Shown one piece after another: positions 25,401 through 33,424 of a stretch of 64,000 nt of DNA. The stretch lies in the NCBI RefSeq assembly GCF_900101875.1, contig NZ_FNAI01000005.1, positions 1 to 64,000 on the forward strand, written 5' to 3'. How positions within the stretch are numbered: the first letter of the stretch is position 1; every line of letters begins with the position of its first letter. The position numbers were made by a program, and so were the translations under genes. This DNA is from Mucilaginibacter pineti. GTDB taxonomy: Bacteria; Bacteroidota; Bacteroidia; Sphingobacteriales; Sphingobacteriaceae. The notes beneath the pieces were generated by a model. That model was not told the origin of the DNA. It saw nothing but the letters and a program-made list of their open reading frames with translations, and ran no database searches.

Positions 25401-25801
25401 GAATTGTTAATGATCTTGTTTTGCGTGCCTTTAACCACAACCTCGCTCAATTGTGTACTGGCATCTAACAAAGTAGCGTTAATACGCTGATCCTGGCCCA
25501 GGGTTAACGTAATGTTATCCTGAACAAAGGCTTGGTAACCAACAAACGAAACTTTGAAGGTATACGGCCCGCCCACCCTTAAGTTGGGTAAGTTAAAACG
25601 ACCATCAACACGACTTGTTGTTGAGTACACCGTACCTGTAGGTAAATGCGTAATTACCACTGTAGCACCAGGAATTGCCCCCTTACTATCGGTAACGATA
25701 CCGTTTACTGTCGCAGTTGTAACTCCTTGTGCATTTACTTTGTTGCTAACAAGGGCAGTAAAACCGGTTAATAAGACTAAAAAAAGTAGAAACTTCCTCA
25801 T
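22436..25801 (-). CDS. Oar-like TonB-dependent receptor
   Basis: 1121 residues. Signal peptide (NKVNAQG), a carboxypeptidase-like domain (~28-115: VNGIVTDSKGAIPGATVVI), a plug (~120-260: LPSLNRSIYDYTKLAPS, AIEQIQVAVSPFDVTQGRFAG, TGINTVVKSGTNEFKG), and a large barrel ending in RYIFN. The PFDVTQGRF and VKSGTNEF pattern marks the Oar-like group (as in Myxococcus Oar), often associated with protein or peptide import or export. It is monocistronic with its own promoter and terminator. The substrate is unknown. Confidence 0.92.
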   Translation of the reverse strand: MRKFLLFLVLLTGFTALVSNKVNAQGVTTATVNGIVTDSKGAIPGATVVITHLPTGTVYSTTSRVDGRFNLPNLRVGGPYTFKVSFVGYQAFVQDNITLTLGQDQRINATLLDASTQLSEVVVKGTQNKIINNSRTGAQEIITRSQIDRLPSLNRSIYDYTKLAPSANGRSFGGRSDSYNNLTVDGALFNNSFGLASTLGGQANSQPISLDAIEQIQVAVSPFDVTQGRFAGTGINTVVKSGTNEFKGTAYYYKRTTGLTGKNAGSVSNINTPIDYNQRGLSIGGPIIKNKLFFFISGEQERISDPATTFTAAKPGQKAGGSVSAATANQLDSLRNFLKTKYGYDPGPYDNFSLKTYSDKITTKLDWNINDKNTLSVKYFYLKSHKDIAPSNSGAPSNNRQPGATTLPFQSSFYTINNNFNIVIAELNTRISNTMANKLTAGYQALRDYRTSLGGRDFPLVDIQSGSATSPDLTAFGYEPFTAFNILKTNTYQLSDNLTIYKGKHEISLGTSNELNHFTNGFAPQYNGAYVFSSLADFYNSANTGAATANTYQYRYSLSPDGSFPFAKVSATTIGVYAQDKWQATDNFKLTYGIRADLPLYSLNNVSANPNVSALVFRNGVKLDVSKFPKSRIELSPRVGFNWDVYGDASTQLRGGVGLFTGPTPYVWISNQASNNGVLFGSYSLTTVGTSANAPQSDPHFVFNPNANANRPAPGQATENDKAHYNLAVVDNNFRNPKNLRGNVAVDQKLPWGMIGTLEFMYSKDINAVYQQNVALSATGTALVGPDNRIVYSNKTLFPVISDPVTHVGLNTTANPNITDAELMRNTNKGYTYNITAQIQKTVKELNFTAAYTHSDSRTVNDGGSVAQSIWSGRPVSGDPNSDVTSYSNYYAPNRVIASVSYRKAYGKNFATSVGLTYEGINSGVVSNLGTSVASYTYSGDLNNDGVTNNDLIYIPKTQKDIVLVKDNTTDPRTPDQIWAQLNDYINQDPYLKKHRGEYAKRNGLLLPFLNQVNFNFTQDIFVGKGKTKNTLQFEFNVLNVGNLLNKDWGNVQVLNRAQLLSYKGLVKTAGDPDLGKPTFSFPYFLGAPLTKTYSDGANLASGVSPGSRWQAQFGLRYIFN

Positions 25802-25837
25802 AAATTGCTTTTAAATTATACTTTGAGTTAATTAATA

Positions 25838-25865
25838 CAAAGCTATCTAATAGCCTGATTGCCAA
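25838..25865 (-). promoter_or_regulatory. Canonical promoter of the Oar-like receptor
   Basis: On the minus strand, TTG (25863-25865), a 17-base spacer and TAGCTTTG (25838-25845). The spacer and leader closely resemble those of the neighbouring receptor gene. Confidence 0.75.
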
Positions 25866-26064
25866 TATTAACTTAGTATTATCAATTTATATATATTTCA
25901 ACATTTATTAATGTCAATCACACATATTGAAAACAAACAGGTAGATTATATATGATATTAGCAATTTATTAGCCATTTAGACAGTTATAATTTGCTACAT
26001 CAAAAAATAATAACTCCAGCACAATAAAGAAAACCGTTCATTTTCTCATTTCGCCCCTTTTACT

Positions 26065-26072
26065 TAGCTTTG
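26065..26072 (+). promoter_or_regulatory. Candidate -7 box (TAGCTTTG) of lpdA
   Basis: A full TAnnTTTG match that would give a leader of ~90 bases. The -33 element is not clear. Confidence 0.4.
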
Positions 26073-26165
26073 CGCCATTAAAAATCAGCCTGTGCGTAAA
26101 CAACACCGGCTATATTTAATGCGTACAATCAAATTTTAAAGCATAACACATTTATCATTAAAAAT

Positions 26166-27557
26166 ATGGACTACGATTTAATTGTTATAGGATCAGGTCC
26201 GGGTGGTTACGTAGCAGCTATCCGCGCTTCCCAACTCGGTTTAAAAACCGCCATTATTGAAAAAGAATCATTAGGCGGCATTTGTTTAAACTGGGGTTGT
26301 ATCCCAACCAAGGCTTTATTAAAAAGCGCACAGGTTTTTGAATACCTGAACCATGCTGCCGACTACGGTATCAAAATTAATGGTGCAGGCGAAGTTGATT
26401 TTGGAGCAGTAGTAAAAAGAAGCCGCGGTGTGGCAGACGGTATGAGCAAAGGTGTTGCCTTTTTGATGAAAAAAAACAAAATCGATGTTGTAAACGGTTT
26501 TGGTAAATTAAAGGCTAAAGGCGTTGTTGAAGTAAAAGCTGCCGATGGCACCACTAAAGACATTAGCGCTAAGAGCATCATTATAGCAACAGGTGGCCGC
26601 TCGCGCGAGTTGCCAAACCTTAAACAGGATGGCAAAAAGGTTATTGGTTACCGCCAGGCCATGGTGTTGCCGCAACAGCCAAAATCATTGGTGGTAGTTG
26701 GCTCGGGTGCCATAGGTATTGAGTTTGCATATTTTTATAATTCAATTGGCACCAAGGTTACCGTTGTTGAATACCTGGATAACATTGTGCCTTTGGAAGA
26801 CGAAGAAGTATCAAAAGGTTTATTGCGCATCCTTAAAAAACAAGGCATCAACATCATGACCAGCGCCAACGTTGAGTCTGTTGATAGCAGCGGCGAGCTT
26901 TGCAAGGTAAACGTAAAGACAGCTGCAGGTACCGAAGTTATTGAAGCCGAGATTGTATTATCAGCAGTTGGTATCTCTACCAATATTGAAGGTATCGGCC
27001 TTGAAGAGCTTGGTGTTAAAACCGACAAAGGCAAGGTGCTGGTTGATGATTATTACAAAACCAACATCGAAGGTGTATACGCCATTGGTGATATTGTTAA
27101 AGGCCAGGCACTTGCTCACGTAGCATCTGCAGAAGGTATTATCTGTGTTGAAAAGATAGCCGGTCAAAATCCGCATCCTTTAGATTATAACAACATCCCG
27201 GGCTGTACTTATTGCTCGCCAGAGATTGCATCTGTAGGCTACACCGAAAAAGCAGCTAAAGAAGCAGGTTACGAAATTAAAGTGGGTAAATTTCCATTCT
27301 CGGCATCAGGTAAGGCAAGTGCTGCCGGTGCTAAAGATGGCTTTGTAAAACTAATTTTCGATGCCAAATATGGTGAGTTTTTAGGCGCACACATGCTGGG
27401 CTTAAATGTTACCGAAATGATTGCCGAAGTTGTTACCGCCCGCAAGCTGGAAGCAACCGGTCATGAGATCATTAAATCGGTACACCCTCACCCAACAATG
27501 AGCGAAGCCGTAATGGAAGCAGCAGCGGCAGCTTACGATGAGGTAATACATTTGTAA
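26166..27557 (+). CDS. lpdA: Dihydrolipoyl dehydrogenase (E3)
   Basis: 463 residues. FAD-binding G9-x-G11-P-G-G14, redox-active disulfide C40-LNWG-C45, NAD-binding VVVGSGAIGIEFAYF (~180), FAD motif VYAIGDIVKG (~300), and the C-terminal HPHPTMSEAVMEA with the catalytic His-Glu pair. It reoxidises dihydrolipoamide in pyruvate and 2-oxoglutarate dehydrogenase and glycine cleavage complexes. No E1 or E2 gene is adjacent, so it is probably the shared E3. Confidence 0.97.
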   Translation: MDYDLIVIGSGPGGYVAAIRASQLGLKTAIIEKESLGGICLNWGCIPTKALLKSAQVFEYLNHAADYGIKINGAGEVDFGAVVKRSRGVADGMSKGVAFLMKKNKIDVVNGFGKLKAKGVVEVKAADGTTKDISAKSIIIATGGRSRELPNLKQDGKKVIGYRQAMVLPQQPKSLVVVGSGAIGIEFAYFYNSIGTKVTVVEYLDNIVPLEDEEVSKGLLRILKKQGINIMTSANVESVDSSGELCKVNVKTAAGTEVIEAEIVLSAVGISTNIEGIGLEELGVKTDKGKVLVDDYYKTNIEGVYAIGDIVKGQALAHVASAEGIICVEKIAGQNPHPLDYNNIPGCTYCSPEIASVGYTEKAAKEAGYEIKVGKFPFSASGKASAAGAKDGFVKLIFDAKYGEFLGAHMLGLNVTEMIAEVVTARKLEATGHEIIKSVHPHPTMSEAVMEAAAAAYDEVIHL

Positions 27558-27566
27558 GTCAAAAAT

Positions 27567-27677
27567 AAAAATTCAAAAGTCAAAAGCCGGCTGCTGTTAT
27601 AAGCAACTGGCTTTTGTTTTTTGATGACAGTTGTTTTTTATTTCATCATGCAAAGCATTTTTGACTTTTGAATTTTT
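27567..27677. repeat. Nested inverted repeat including an lpdA terminator
   Basis: 19-base arms AAAAATTCAAAAGTCAAAA (27567-27585) and 27659-27677 are exact reverse complements. Nested inside, CAAAAGCC (27581-27588) and GGCTTTTG (27609-27616) with a following T-run form a likely terminator for lpdA. Such simple-sequence inverted repeats recur in this window. Confidence 0.8.
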
Positions 27678-27691
27678 AATTTTGAATTAAT

Positions 27692-28531
27692 ATGAAGCTA
27701 CACACAATAGATACCGGCTTTTTTAAATTAGATGGCGGAGCCATGTTTGGTGTAGTGCCTAAAGCTATATGGCAAAAAACCAATCCTGCCGATGACAATA
27801 ATCTTTGTACATGGGCAATGCGCTGCCTGTTGGTTGAGGATGGTAAACGACTTATATTGGTGGATACCGGCATAGGAAATAAGCAGGACGAAAAGTTTTT
27901 TAGTCACTATTACCTACACGGCAATGTAACACTTGATAGCTCACTGGCTGCACTTGGTTTTCACCGGGATGACATTACCGATGTGTTTTTAACCCACCTC
28001 CATTTCGACCACGTGGGCGGAGCAGTTGTTCGGGATGGTGATAACCTGTTGCCGGCCTTTAAAAGTGCGGTTTACTGGAGTAACCCAAAACATTGGGATT
28101 GGGCCGTTAACCCTAATGACCGTGAAAAAGCATCTTTTTTAAAAGAAAACATCCTGCCTATACAACAAAGCGGGCAACTGCAATTTATTGACGCTCAGGA
28201 CGGCGTAGCTTTTATCAACGATTTTAATATCCGTTTTGTATCGGGCCATACCGAGGCCATGATGCTGCCGCTGATAAACTATAAGGGGCGCAGTATATTA
28301 TATATGGCAGATCTGCTTCCGTCCATCGGTCACCTGCCATTGCCCTATGTAATGGCTTATGATATGTTTCCGCTTACTACCCTAAAAGAGAAAAAACTGT
28401 TCCTGACCGAGGCTCTGGAAAAAGACTACATTCTATATTTTGAACACGATCCTATAAACGAATGCTGCACCCTGCAACCAACTGAAAAAGGCATAAGGGT
28501 TAAGGATACGTTTAAGTTGAGCGAACTTTGA
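27692..28531 (+). CDS. MBL-fold metallo-hydrolase
   Basis: 279 residues. The zinc motif HLHFDH lies near residue 108 (LTHLHFDHVGG), with an earlier VDTGIG strand, later His in SGHTEAM, Asp in MADLLPS, and a final His in YFEHDP. The overall shape resembles lactonase-type (YtnP/AHL-lactonase-like) members, but substrate cannot be read from sequence. No signal peptide, so cytoplasmic. It is flanked on both sides by inverted repeats and is probably monocistronic. Confidence 0.9.
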   Translation: MKLHTIDTGFFKLDGGAMFGVVPKAIWQKTNPADDNNLCTWAMRCLLVEDGKRLILVDTGIGNKQDEKFFSHYYLHGNVTLDSSLAALGFHRDDITDVFLTHLHFDHVGGAVVRDGDNLLPAFKSAVYWSNPKHWDWAVNPNDREKASFLKENILPIQQSGQLQFIDAQDGVAFINDFNIRFVSGHTEAMMLPLINYKGRSILYMADLLPSIGHLPLPYVMAYDMFPLTTLKEKKLFLTEALEKDYILYFEHDPINECCTLQPTEKGIRVKDTFKLSEL

Positions 28532-28541
28532 TTTAGTATCG

Positions 28542-28619
28542 AGTAGTTAGTATAGAGTATCAAGATTTTCATAGTAGATAATCCATCGAAACATGTCTTG
28601 ATACTCTATACTCACTACT
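28542..28619. repeat. Inverted repeat of simple GTATC/GATAC sequence, 24-base arms
   Basis: 28542-28565 and 28596-28619 are reverse complements with one mismatch in 24. It lies between convergent genes. A related string (CTTGATAC, ACTTGATACT) occurs at about 52121-52151. Confidence 0.85.
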
Positions 28620-28628
28620 TTATACTTC

Positions 28629-28829
28629 TTATCTATATTCCAAAATATCTCCCGGCTGGCAATCCAACGCTTTACAGATAGCTTCAAGTGTTTCTATACG
28701 GATGGCTTTGGCTTTGCCGGTTTTTAGGATGGATAGGTTTGATATCGTGATGCCCACCCTATCGCTTAGTTCATTTAATGACATTTTACGCCGTGCCATC
28801 ATTACATCAAGATTCACAATTATCGGCAT
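28629..28829 (-). CDS. XRE-family (YozG-like) DNA-binding protein
   Basis: 66 residues, almost only a Cro/C1-type helix-turn-helix: LNELSDRVGITISNLSILKT with a following RIETLEAICKALDCQPGDIL segment. It matches the YozG-like small regulators that pair with DUF2975 membrane proteins. It starts 3 bases after the DUF2975 gene ends, so they are co-transcribed. A role in controlling its own operon is inferred. Confidence 0.92.
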   Translation of the reverse strand: MPIIVNLDVMMARRKMSLNELSDRVGITISNLSILKTGKAKAIRIETLEAICKALDCQPGDILEYR

Positions 28830-28832
28830 CAG

Positions 28833-29486
28833 TTAAATGGTTAAGGATAACTCATCTTTTAACCGGGCACCTTTCTTAAAGGCCTCGGCTATAATAAACA
28901 GCAGGATAGCCAGTATCAGTGCAGAGAAATTAAAAGCCGACGCATTTAACACTTTTAACGGTGCATGAATCATCAATACTTGTTGGTGGTAAGTAACTTG
29001 TTGATAAGCAAAATCAAGCAGGGCATACAGCATAAGCAGCAAGCCAATATTTTTTATCTGCTTAACGCATTTAAACTCAAACATTGTCCCTTCACTAATA
29101 TTTCTGATAACCTTATTGGTAGTGTACGCAATTGCTATCATCACAAACAACACCACGAATGTCAGGGATACCTGTAAACCCGTTATCAAATAATGGGTAT
29201 CTACTCTTTTATCATCAACCCAAACATCACTGCTAATGGTAATATTTTGCAGTATATAGTTGTTGCCCACCTTTAAATCGGCCCCTGGCTTATGGGTTAT
29301 AAAACTTCCGTCGAAAACGGTTTGCAATGGCGGCCCGTGCGATACGGTTTCGCCATTAATATTAACCACATCGGTTAATCCGTCTTTAAAACCCTGCCAT
29401 GCATCTAAAGCCCCATCCTGTATAAACAGCAAACCAAACGCAACATAAACCAGCAGTTGCAAACTCTGTATTTTTTTCATTACCAT
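28833..29486 (-). CDS. DUF2975 membrane protein
   Basis: 217 residues. Four hydrophobic segments: ~10-24, ~105-127, ~147-163, and ~184-204. The extracytoplasmic region between the first two has a strand-rich look. DUF2975 proteins are typically encoded with a small XRE regulator, as here. Function is unknown. The pair may form a membrane-signal/regulator module, but that is only suggested by gene order. Confidence 0.88.
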   Translation of the reverse strand: MVMKKIQSLQLLVYVAFGLLFIQDGALDAWQGFKDGLTDVVNINGETVSHGPPLQTVFDGSFITHKPGADLKVGNNYILQNITISSDVWVDDKRVDTHYLITGLQVSLTFVVLFVMIAIAYTTNKVIRNISEGTMFEFKCVKQIKNIGLLLMLYALLDFAYQQVTYHQQVLMIHAPLKVLNASAFNFSALILAILLFIIAEAFKKGARLKDELSLTI

Positions 29487-29652
29487 AACAATAAACTATG
29501 CCCAAAGCAAAATAAAATTTATTACAAATCAAAATTTATTTATTGAATAACAATAAATATTAATTGTTTTACAGATCAATAAATTATTTTTTTTATTTTG
29601 ACGCTTCTATTGCCATTATCAACTTATATGTTTTATTTTAGAAACAAATTTT

Positions 29653-29660
29653 TAGTTTTG
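29653..29660 (+). promoter_or_regulatory. Candidate -7 box (TAGTTTTG) of the primary sigma gene
   Basis: A full TAnnTTTG match 45 bases before the ATG, giving a leader of ~41 bases. No clear -33 TTG. Confidence 0.4.
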
Positions 29661-29705
29661 CACGTTCTATTCAGAATACAACGAATAGAGAGGTTTATTA
29701 AATAG

Positions 29706-30566
29706 ATGAGACAACTCAAAATAACGCAATCCATTACCAATCGCGAGTCGCAATCGCTGGATAAATATCTTCATGAAATTGGTAAAGTTGATCTGATAAC
29801 GGCCGAAGAAGAAGTAATATTAGCCCAAAAAATTCGTGAGGGCGATCAGGCTGCATTAGAGCGTTTAACTAAAACCAATTTACGCTTTGTTGTGTCTGTT
29901 GCCAAGCAATATCAAAACCAAGGTTTAACCCTTGGCGATTTAATTAACGAGGGTAACCTTGGTTTAATTAAAGCCGCTAAACGTTTTGATGAAACAAAGG
30001 GTTTTAAATTTATCTCCTACGCCGTTTGGTGGATTCGTCAGTCTATTTTACAAGCAATTGCCGAGCAATCCCGTATTGTTCGCTTGCCCTTAAACCAGGT
30101 AGGTTCATTAAGCAAAATAAGTAAGGCATTTTCAAAACTGGAGCAGGAATTTGAGCGTGAACCATCGCCAGAGGAACTGGCAGATATGCTGGAAACCACG
30201 GTTGATAAAATATCTGATACACTGAGCAATTCTGGTCGTCATGTATCAATGGATGCGCCATTTGTACAGGGCGAGGAAAACACTCTGCTTGATGTTTTAG
30301 AAAACCATGAACCCAATACCGATTCGATACTGATCAACGAATCATTATCTGAAGAGATCAAACGTTCACTATCTACCTTAACCGAGCGTGAGCGCGAGAT
30401 CATTGTATTGTTCTTCGGTTTAAGCACCAATCATCCGCTGTCATTAGAAGAGATAGGCGAAAAGTTTAACCTTACCCGCGAACGCGTTCGTCAGATTAAA
30501 GACAAAGCCCTGCAACGCTTACGCCATACCTCAAGAAGCAAGATCTTAAAATCGTACTTGGGATAA
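29706..30566 (+). CDS. rpoD: Primary RNA polymerase sigma factor (RpoD/SigA type)
   Basis: 286 residues, the short form normal in Bacteroidota, lacking region 1.1. Regions in order: 1.2 ([16 protein letters not shown], ~17-32), 2.1-2.4 ([30 protein letters not shown], then [11 protein letters not shown], ~58-130), 3 ([16 protein letters not shown]), 4.1-4.2 ([15 protein letters not shown], then [19 protein letters not shown], ~220-270). It directs polymerase to TTG/TAnnTTTG promoters such as those proposed here. Monocistronic with a terminator. Confidence 0.96.
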   Translation: MRQLKITQSITNRESQSLDKYLHEIGKVDLITAEEEVILAQKIREGDQAALERLTKTNLRFVVSVAKQYQNQGLTLGDLINEGNLGLIKAAKRFDETKGFKFISYAVWWIRQSILQAIAEQSRIVRLPLNQVGSLSKISKAFSKLEQEFEREPSPEELADMLETTVDKISDTLSNSGRHVSMDAPFVQGEENTLLDVLENHEPNTDSILINESLSEEIKRSLSTLTEREREIIVLFFGLSTNHPLSLEEIGEKFNLTRERVRQIKDKALQRLRHTSRSKILKSYLG

Positions 30567-30583
30567 TCAAAATATACAATCAA

Positions 30584-30630
30584 AAAAAGCCAGGACTTAG
30601 GTATTTCAAACACCTGAATCCTGGCTTTTT
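30584..30630 (+). terminator. Terminator of the sigma factor gene
   Basis: AAAAAGCCAGGA (30584-30595) pairs with TCCTGGCTTTTT (30619-30630), with a further inner AGGT/ACCT pairing. The T-run is part of the right arm. Confidence 0.9.
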
Positions 30631-30692
30631 CATTTAACAGGTATTCCACGTAATTTCAATAAACAACTATTTGTATTTAGTGTTTATACCTC

Positions 30693-31397
30693 ATGCATCC
30701 AGCCCATTATGAAAATCTTACCCCTGCCCAGGCTATAGCGCATCAGCATGAATTGCGCCGAAAAGTTGATATAAAGCCGCTGGAAAAACCTATCCGTGTT
30801 ATTGGCGGGGCCGATATATCTTTCAATAAAGATTCGGATATAGTGTATGCGGGCATTGTATTATTCAACTATCCCGAATTAAAAGTGATAGGTACCGCAA
30901 CAGCCATCAGCAAAACTAAATTTCCTTACATCTCTGGTCTGTTGGCTTTCAGGGAAGTACCGGCCTTGTTGGATGCCTGGCTAAAACTCCCCATAATGCC
31001 CGACCTCATGGTTTTAGACGGTCAGGGTATAGCTCATGAACGCCGCCTTGGCATTGCCACACATTTTGGTTTGGTTACTGATACACCCTCCATCGGCAGC
31101 GCCAAAAGTCGTTTATATGGCAGGTATGATGAACCCGCAAACATCCCTCTTGCTACAAGCCGTATGTATGATAACGGCGAGGTGATTGGCACAGCAATTC
31201 GCAGTAAACGAAATTGTAACCCTATTTACGTGTCGCCCGGCCACCACATCAGTATGGAGCAGAGCGTGGAGGTGATAAAAAATTCCCTGCGTGGCTATCG
31301 CATTCCCGAACCTACCCGCCAGGCCCATCTACTGGTTAATAAAATAAGAATTGAAGATAGCGGCAACAATAATTTGCAGATTAATCTGTTTGATTAG
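30693..31397 (+). CDS. nfi: Endonuclease V (deoxyinosine 3' endonuclease)
   Basis: 234 residues. Endonuclease V motifs: GGADISF with catalytic Asp41, FPYISGLLAFREVP (the wedge and catalytic Glu), LMVLDGQGIAHERRLG with its Asp, and SPGHHISMEQSVE. It nicks DNA 3' to deaminated adenine (inosine). It leads a tight plus-strand run: the next gene begins 15 bases later. Confidence 0.95.
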   Translation: MHPAHYENLTPAQAIAHQHELRRKVDIKPLEKPIRVIGGADISFNKDSDIVYAGIVLFNYPELKVIGTATAISKTKFPYISGLLAFREVPALLDAWLKLPIMPDLMVLDGQGIAHERRLGIATHFGLVTDTPSIGSAKSRLYGRYDEPANIPLATSRMYDNGEVIGTAIRSKRNCNPIYVSPGHHISMEQSVEVIKNSLRGYRIPEPTRQAHLLVNKIRIEDSGNNNLQINLFD

Positions 31398-31412
31398 CTA
31401 TCACAATTACAT

Positions 31413-31742
31413 TTGAAACGTTCAGGCATTATTACCCTCCAGTTTTACCGGCTGCTGCTGATATACAATGTTACCTTTACCTTGCTTCCAATGTCGCTCG
31501 TACTTTTAAATTCGGGCAGCATCAATACCGGCGTTTTTATTTATTCCAAGATAGTTGGTTTTATGGCGGGTGTGGGCCTCCATTACTTTTCTGAAAAGAA
31601 AACCTACTTTTATTTTCGCAATTCCGGCTACCGCGTAACCCGGATAATTACCTCCGCTTTTGTTATAGATCTATCCATTTGTGCCATAATAATAACCGTA
31701 TCTAAACTCCTGTTATATGCCGCCGCTCACATTAAAGGTTGA
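31413..31742 (+). CDS. Small membrane protein, probable ABC partner (TTG start)
   Basis: 109 residues from a TTG codon. The first in-frame ATG is 26 codons later and would remove the first helix, so TTG is preferred. Hydrophobic segments at about 8-32, 40-58 and 77-103 give three helices, with a basic C-terminus. No named family. Its 3' end overlaps the ABC ATPase gene by 26 bases, so translation is coupled and the two products probably work together. It is much shorter than a standard permease. Confidence 0.72.
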   Translation: MKRSGIITLQFYRLLLIYNVTFTLLPMSLVLLNSGSINTGVFIYSKIVGFMAGVGLHYFSEKKTYFYFRNSGYRVTRIITSAFVIDLSICAIIITVSKLLLYAAAHIKG

Positions 31743-32382
31743 TAGCGTTCAACTCGCTTATAACGACCGTAAGATATTGCAGGATGTTTACCTGCAATGC
31801 ACACAAGGCGAAATTGTGGGCGTTCTCGGTCGTAATGGATGCGGTAAATCGTCATTATTGCGTATCATCTTCGGTATTGTAACACCGAGTTTTAAATATG
31901 TAAGCATCAACGACAAATTCATTTCCAAGGGTTACCACAACGCGCGCATCGCCTATCTTCCGCAGCATAACTACCTGCCCCGCGGCATCAAAATAAAAGA
32001 CCTGGCCAAAGGTTTTATCGACAACATATTCTGGGATGAATTCAGCAGTCTGGATATTTACAAAAACCACTTTAACAAAACAGCCGGCGAGCTTTCGGGC
32101 GGCGAGCTAAGGCAGCTGGAAACCCTGATGATCATCTACAACAAAGCCGATTTTATTTTGCTTGATGAGCCATTTACCCATATATCGCCCATACAGGCCG
32201 ATATAATAAAGCCCATCATCAAGAAATGTGCACAGCACAAGGGTTTTATTATTACCGATCATCAATACCGTAATATTCTTGAAATAAGCGACAGAATAGT
32301 ACTCATTAACGATGGCAGTACCAAGCACATCAAATCAACCGAGGAATTGGTTACCTGGCGATACCTGAACCATATTGATTAA
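31717..32382 (+). CDS. ABC transporter ATP-binding protein
   Basis: 221 residues: Walker A GRNGCGKS (38-45), Q-loop YLPQHNY (~80-86), signature LSGGE (126-130), Walker B FILLDE (146-151), and H-loop His in IITDHQY (~180). The Q-loop-to-signature distance is short. The only nearby membrane partner is the overlapping 109-residue protein. The substrate is unknown. Similar ATPases act in lipopolysaccharide or peptide export, but the sequence does not decide. Confidence 0.93.
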   Translation: MPPLTLKVDSVQLAYNDRKILQDVYLQCTQGEIVGVLGRNGCGKSSLLRIIFGIVTPSFKYVSINDKFISKGYHNARIAYLPQHNYLPRGIKIKDLAKGFIDNIFWDEFSSLDIYKNHFNKTAGELSGGELRQLETLMIIYNKADFILLDEPFTHISPIQADIIKPIIKKCAQHKGFIITDHQYRNILEISDRIVLINDGSTKHIKSTEELVTWRYLNHID

Positions 32383-32440
32383 TTCACTATTGGTGTAACA
32401 TATAACCCTTTTGCGCTGTCTATCTTCATATAAACCGCGG

Positions 32441-33421
32441 ATGCCTAAGTTTTTAATTTACCTTGCCCTTTTATTCTCGCTTGTATGCCTGCAAAGAGCA
32501 TCGGGCAGTGAAAAGGTATCGGTAAACGGCATTACATTCAAAAACGCCATCCGCGATCCCGACCCTGATCCATCCGGTGATTTCACAACCCTTATCGTAC
32601 CCATAAAAAGGGCCGGCAACCTTATTATTGTGGAAGCCCAGATAGATTCTGTGGCCGGCAATTTTGTGCTGGATACCGGGGCTCCCTATTTAGTACTTAA
32701 TGAAACTTATTTCAGGGATATGCCTAAAATGGCCGATCAGGAATCGGCCGGACTTAACGGAGGCACCTCGGGCTCGTTCACCACTATAGTTCACAACTTT
32801 AATATATTAGATCTGCATTATTCCAAGCTTACTGCCGATGTTACCGACCTATCGGCTATTGAGAACGGGCGTAATATTAAAATACTGGGTTTACTGGGTA
32901 CAAGGTTGTTTTCAAAACTCGCCATTACTGTCGATCTGTTCAGGAACACGCTTTACATACAAAAGGTGGATGATGAAGGCAATATCCCCGATGCGCAAAA
33001 ACTTTTTCATGACCGTTTTATGGTTACACCATTTAGGTTTATGAATGATGTGATATTTATGAAGGGTTCGGTTAACAACAACACCTTATGGTTTGCCTTT
33101 GATACTGCCGCCGAAACAAACCTTTTAGATTATGACAAGTCAAAAAACGTAGCAGAAACAATGCAGGTTATCAGCCGCACAACAACAACGGGTATCGGCG
33201 GGTCGTCATTACAGGTAATATATGCCAGGTTTGATGAATTGGTGGTGGGCGACCGCAAATTTATGCACAACCGCATACTGCTTACCAGCCTGGATAAAAT
33301 GGGTAAAGCGTACGGGCACACGGTTGATGGTATTTTGGGATACGATTTTTTTGTGCGTGGTATATTCACCATCAACTTTGTTAAAAAAGAATTTGAAATG
33401 TACATTTACAAGAACGAGTAA
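32441..33421 (+). CDS. Secreted aspartyl-protease-like (retropepsin/pepsin-like) protein
   Basis: 326 residues from the ATG at 32441; the TTG at 32411 is in frame but would spoil the signal peptide (FLIYLALLFSLVCLQRASG). Two related lobes carry catalytic-type motifs: FVLDTGAPYLVLN near residue 80 and WFAFDTAAETNLLD near 215. The second has Ala in place of Gly (DTA), which also occurs in active retropepsins. Two further ILGLLGT and ILGYDFF segments match the hydrophobic-hydrophobic-Gly motif of the fold. It lies 58 bases after the ABC gene and 3 bases before the multi-CBM gene. Its target is unknown. Confidence 0.85.
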   Translation: MPKFLIYLALLFSLVCLQRASGSEKVSVNGITFKNAIRDPDPDPSGDFTTLIVPIKRAGNLIIVEAQIDSVAGNFVLDTGAPYLVLNETYFRDMPKMADQESAGLNGGTSGSFTTIVHNFNILDLHYSKLTADVTDLSAIENGRNIKILGLLGTRLFSKLAITVDLFRNTLYIQKVDDEGNIPDAQKLFHDRFMVTPFRFMNDVIFMKGSVNNNTLWFAFDTAAETNLLDYDKSKNVAETMQVISRTTTTGIGGSSLQVIYARFDELVVGDRKFMHNRILLTSLDKMGKAYGHTVDGILGYDFFVRGIFTINFVKKEFEMYIYKNE

Positions 33422-33424
33422 TTT

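Larger units (their letters stand above)
25802..26165. other. Divergent intergenic region between the Oar-like receptor and lpdA
   Basis: 364 AT-rich bases. It holds a canonical minus-strand promoter near the receptor and a TAGCTTTG box for lpdA. No ORF or strong hairpin is seen in the rest. Confidence 0.7.
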
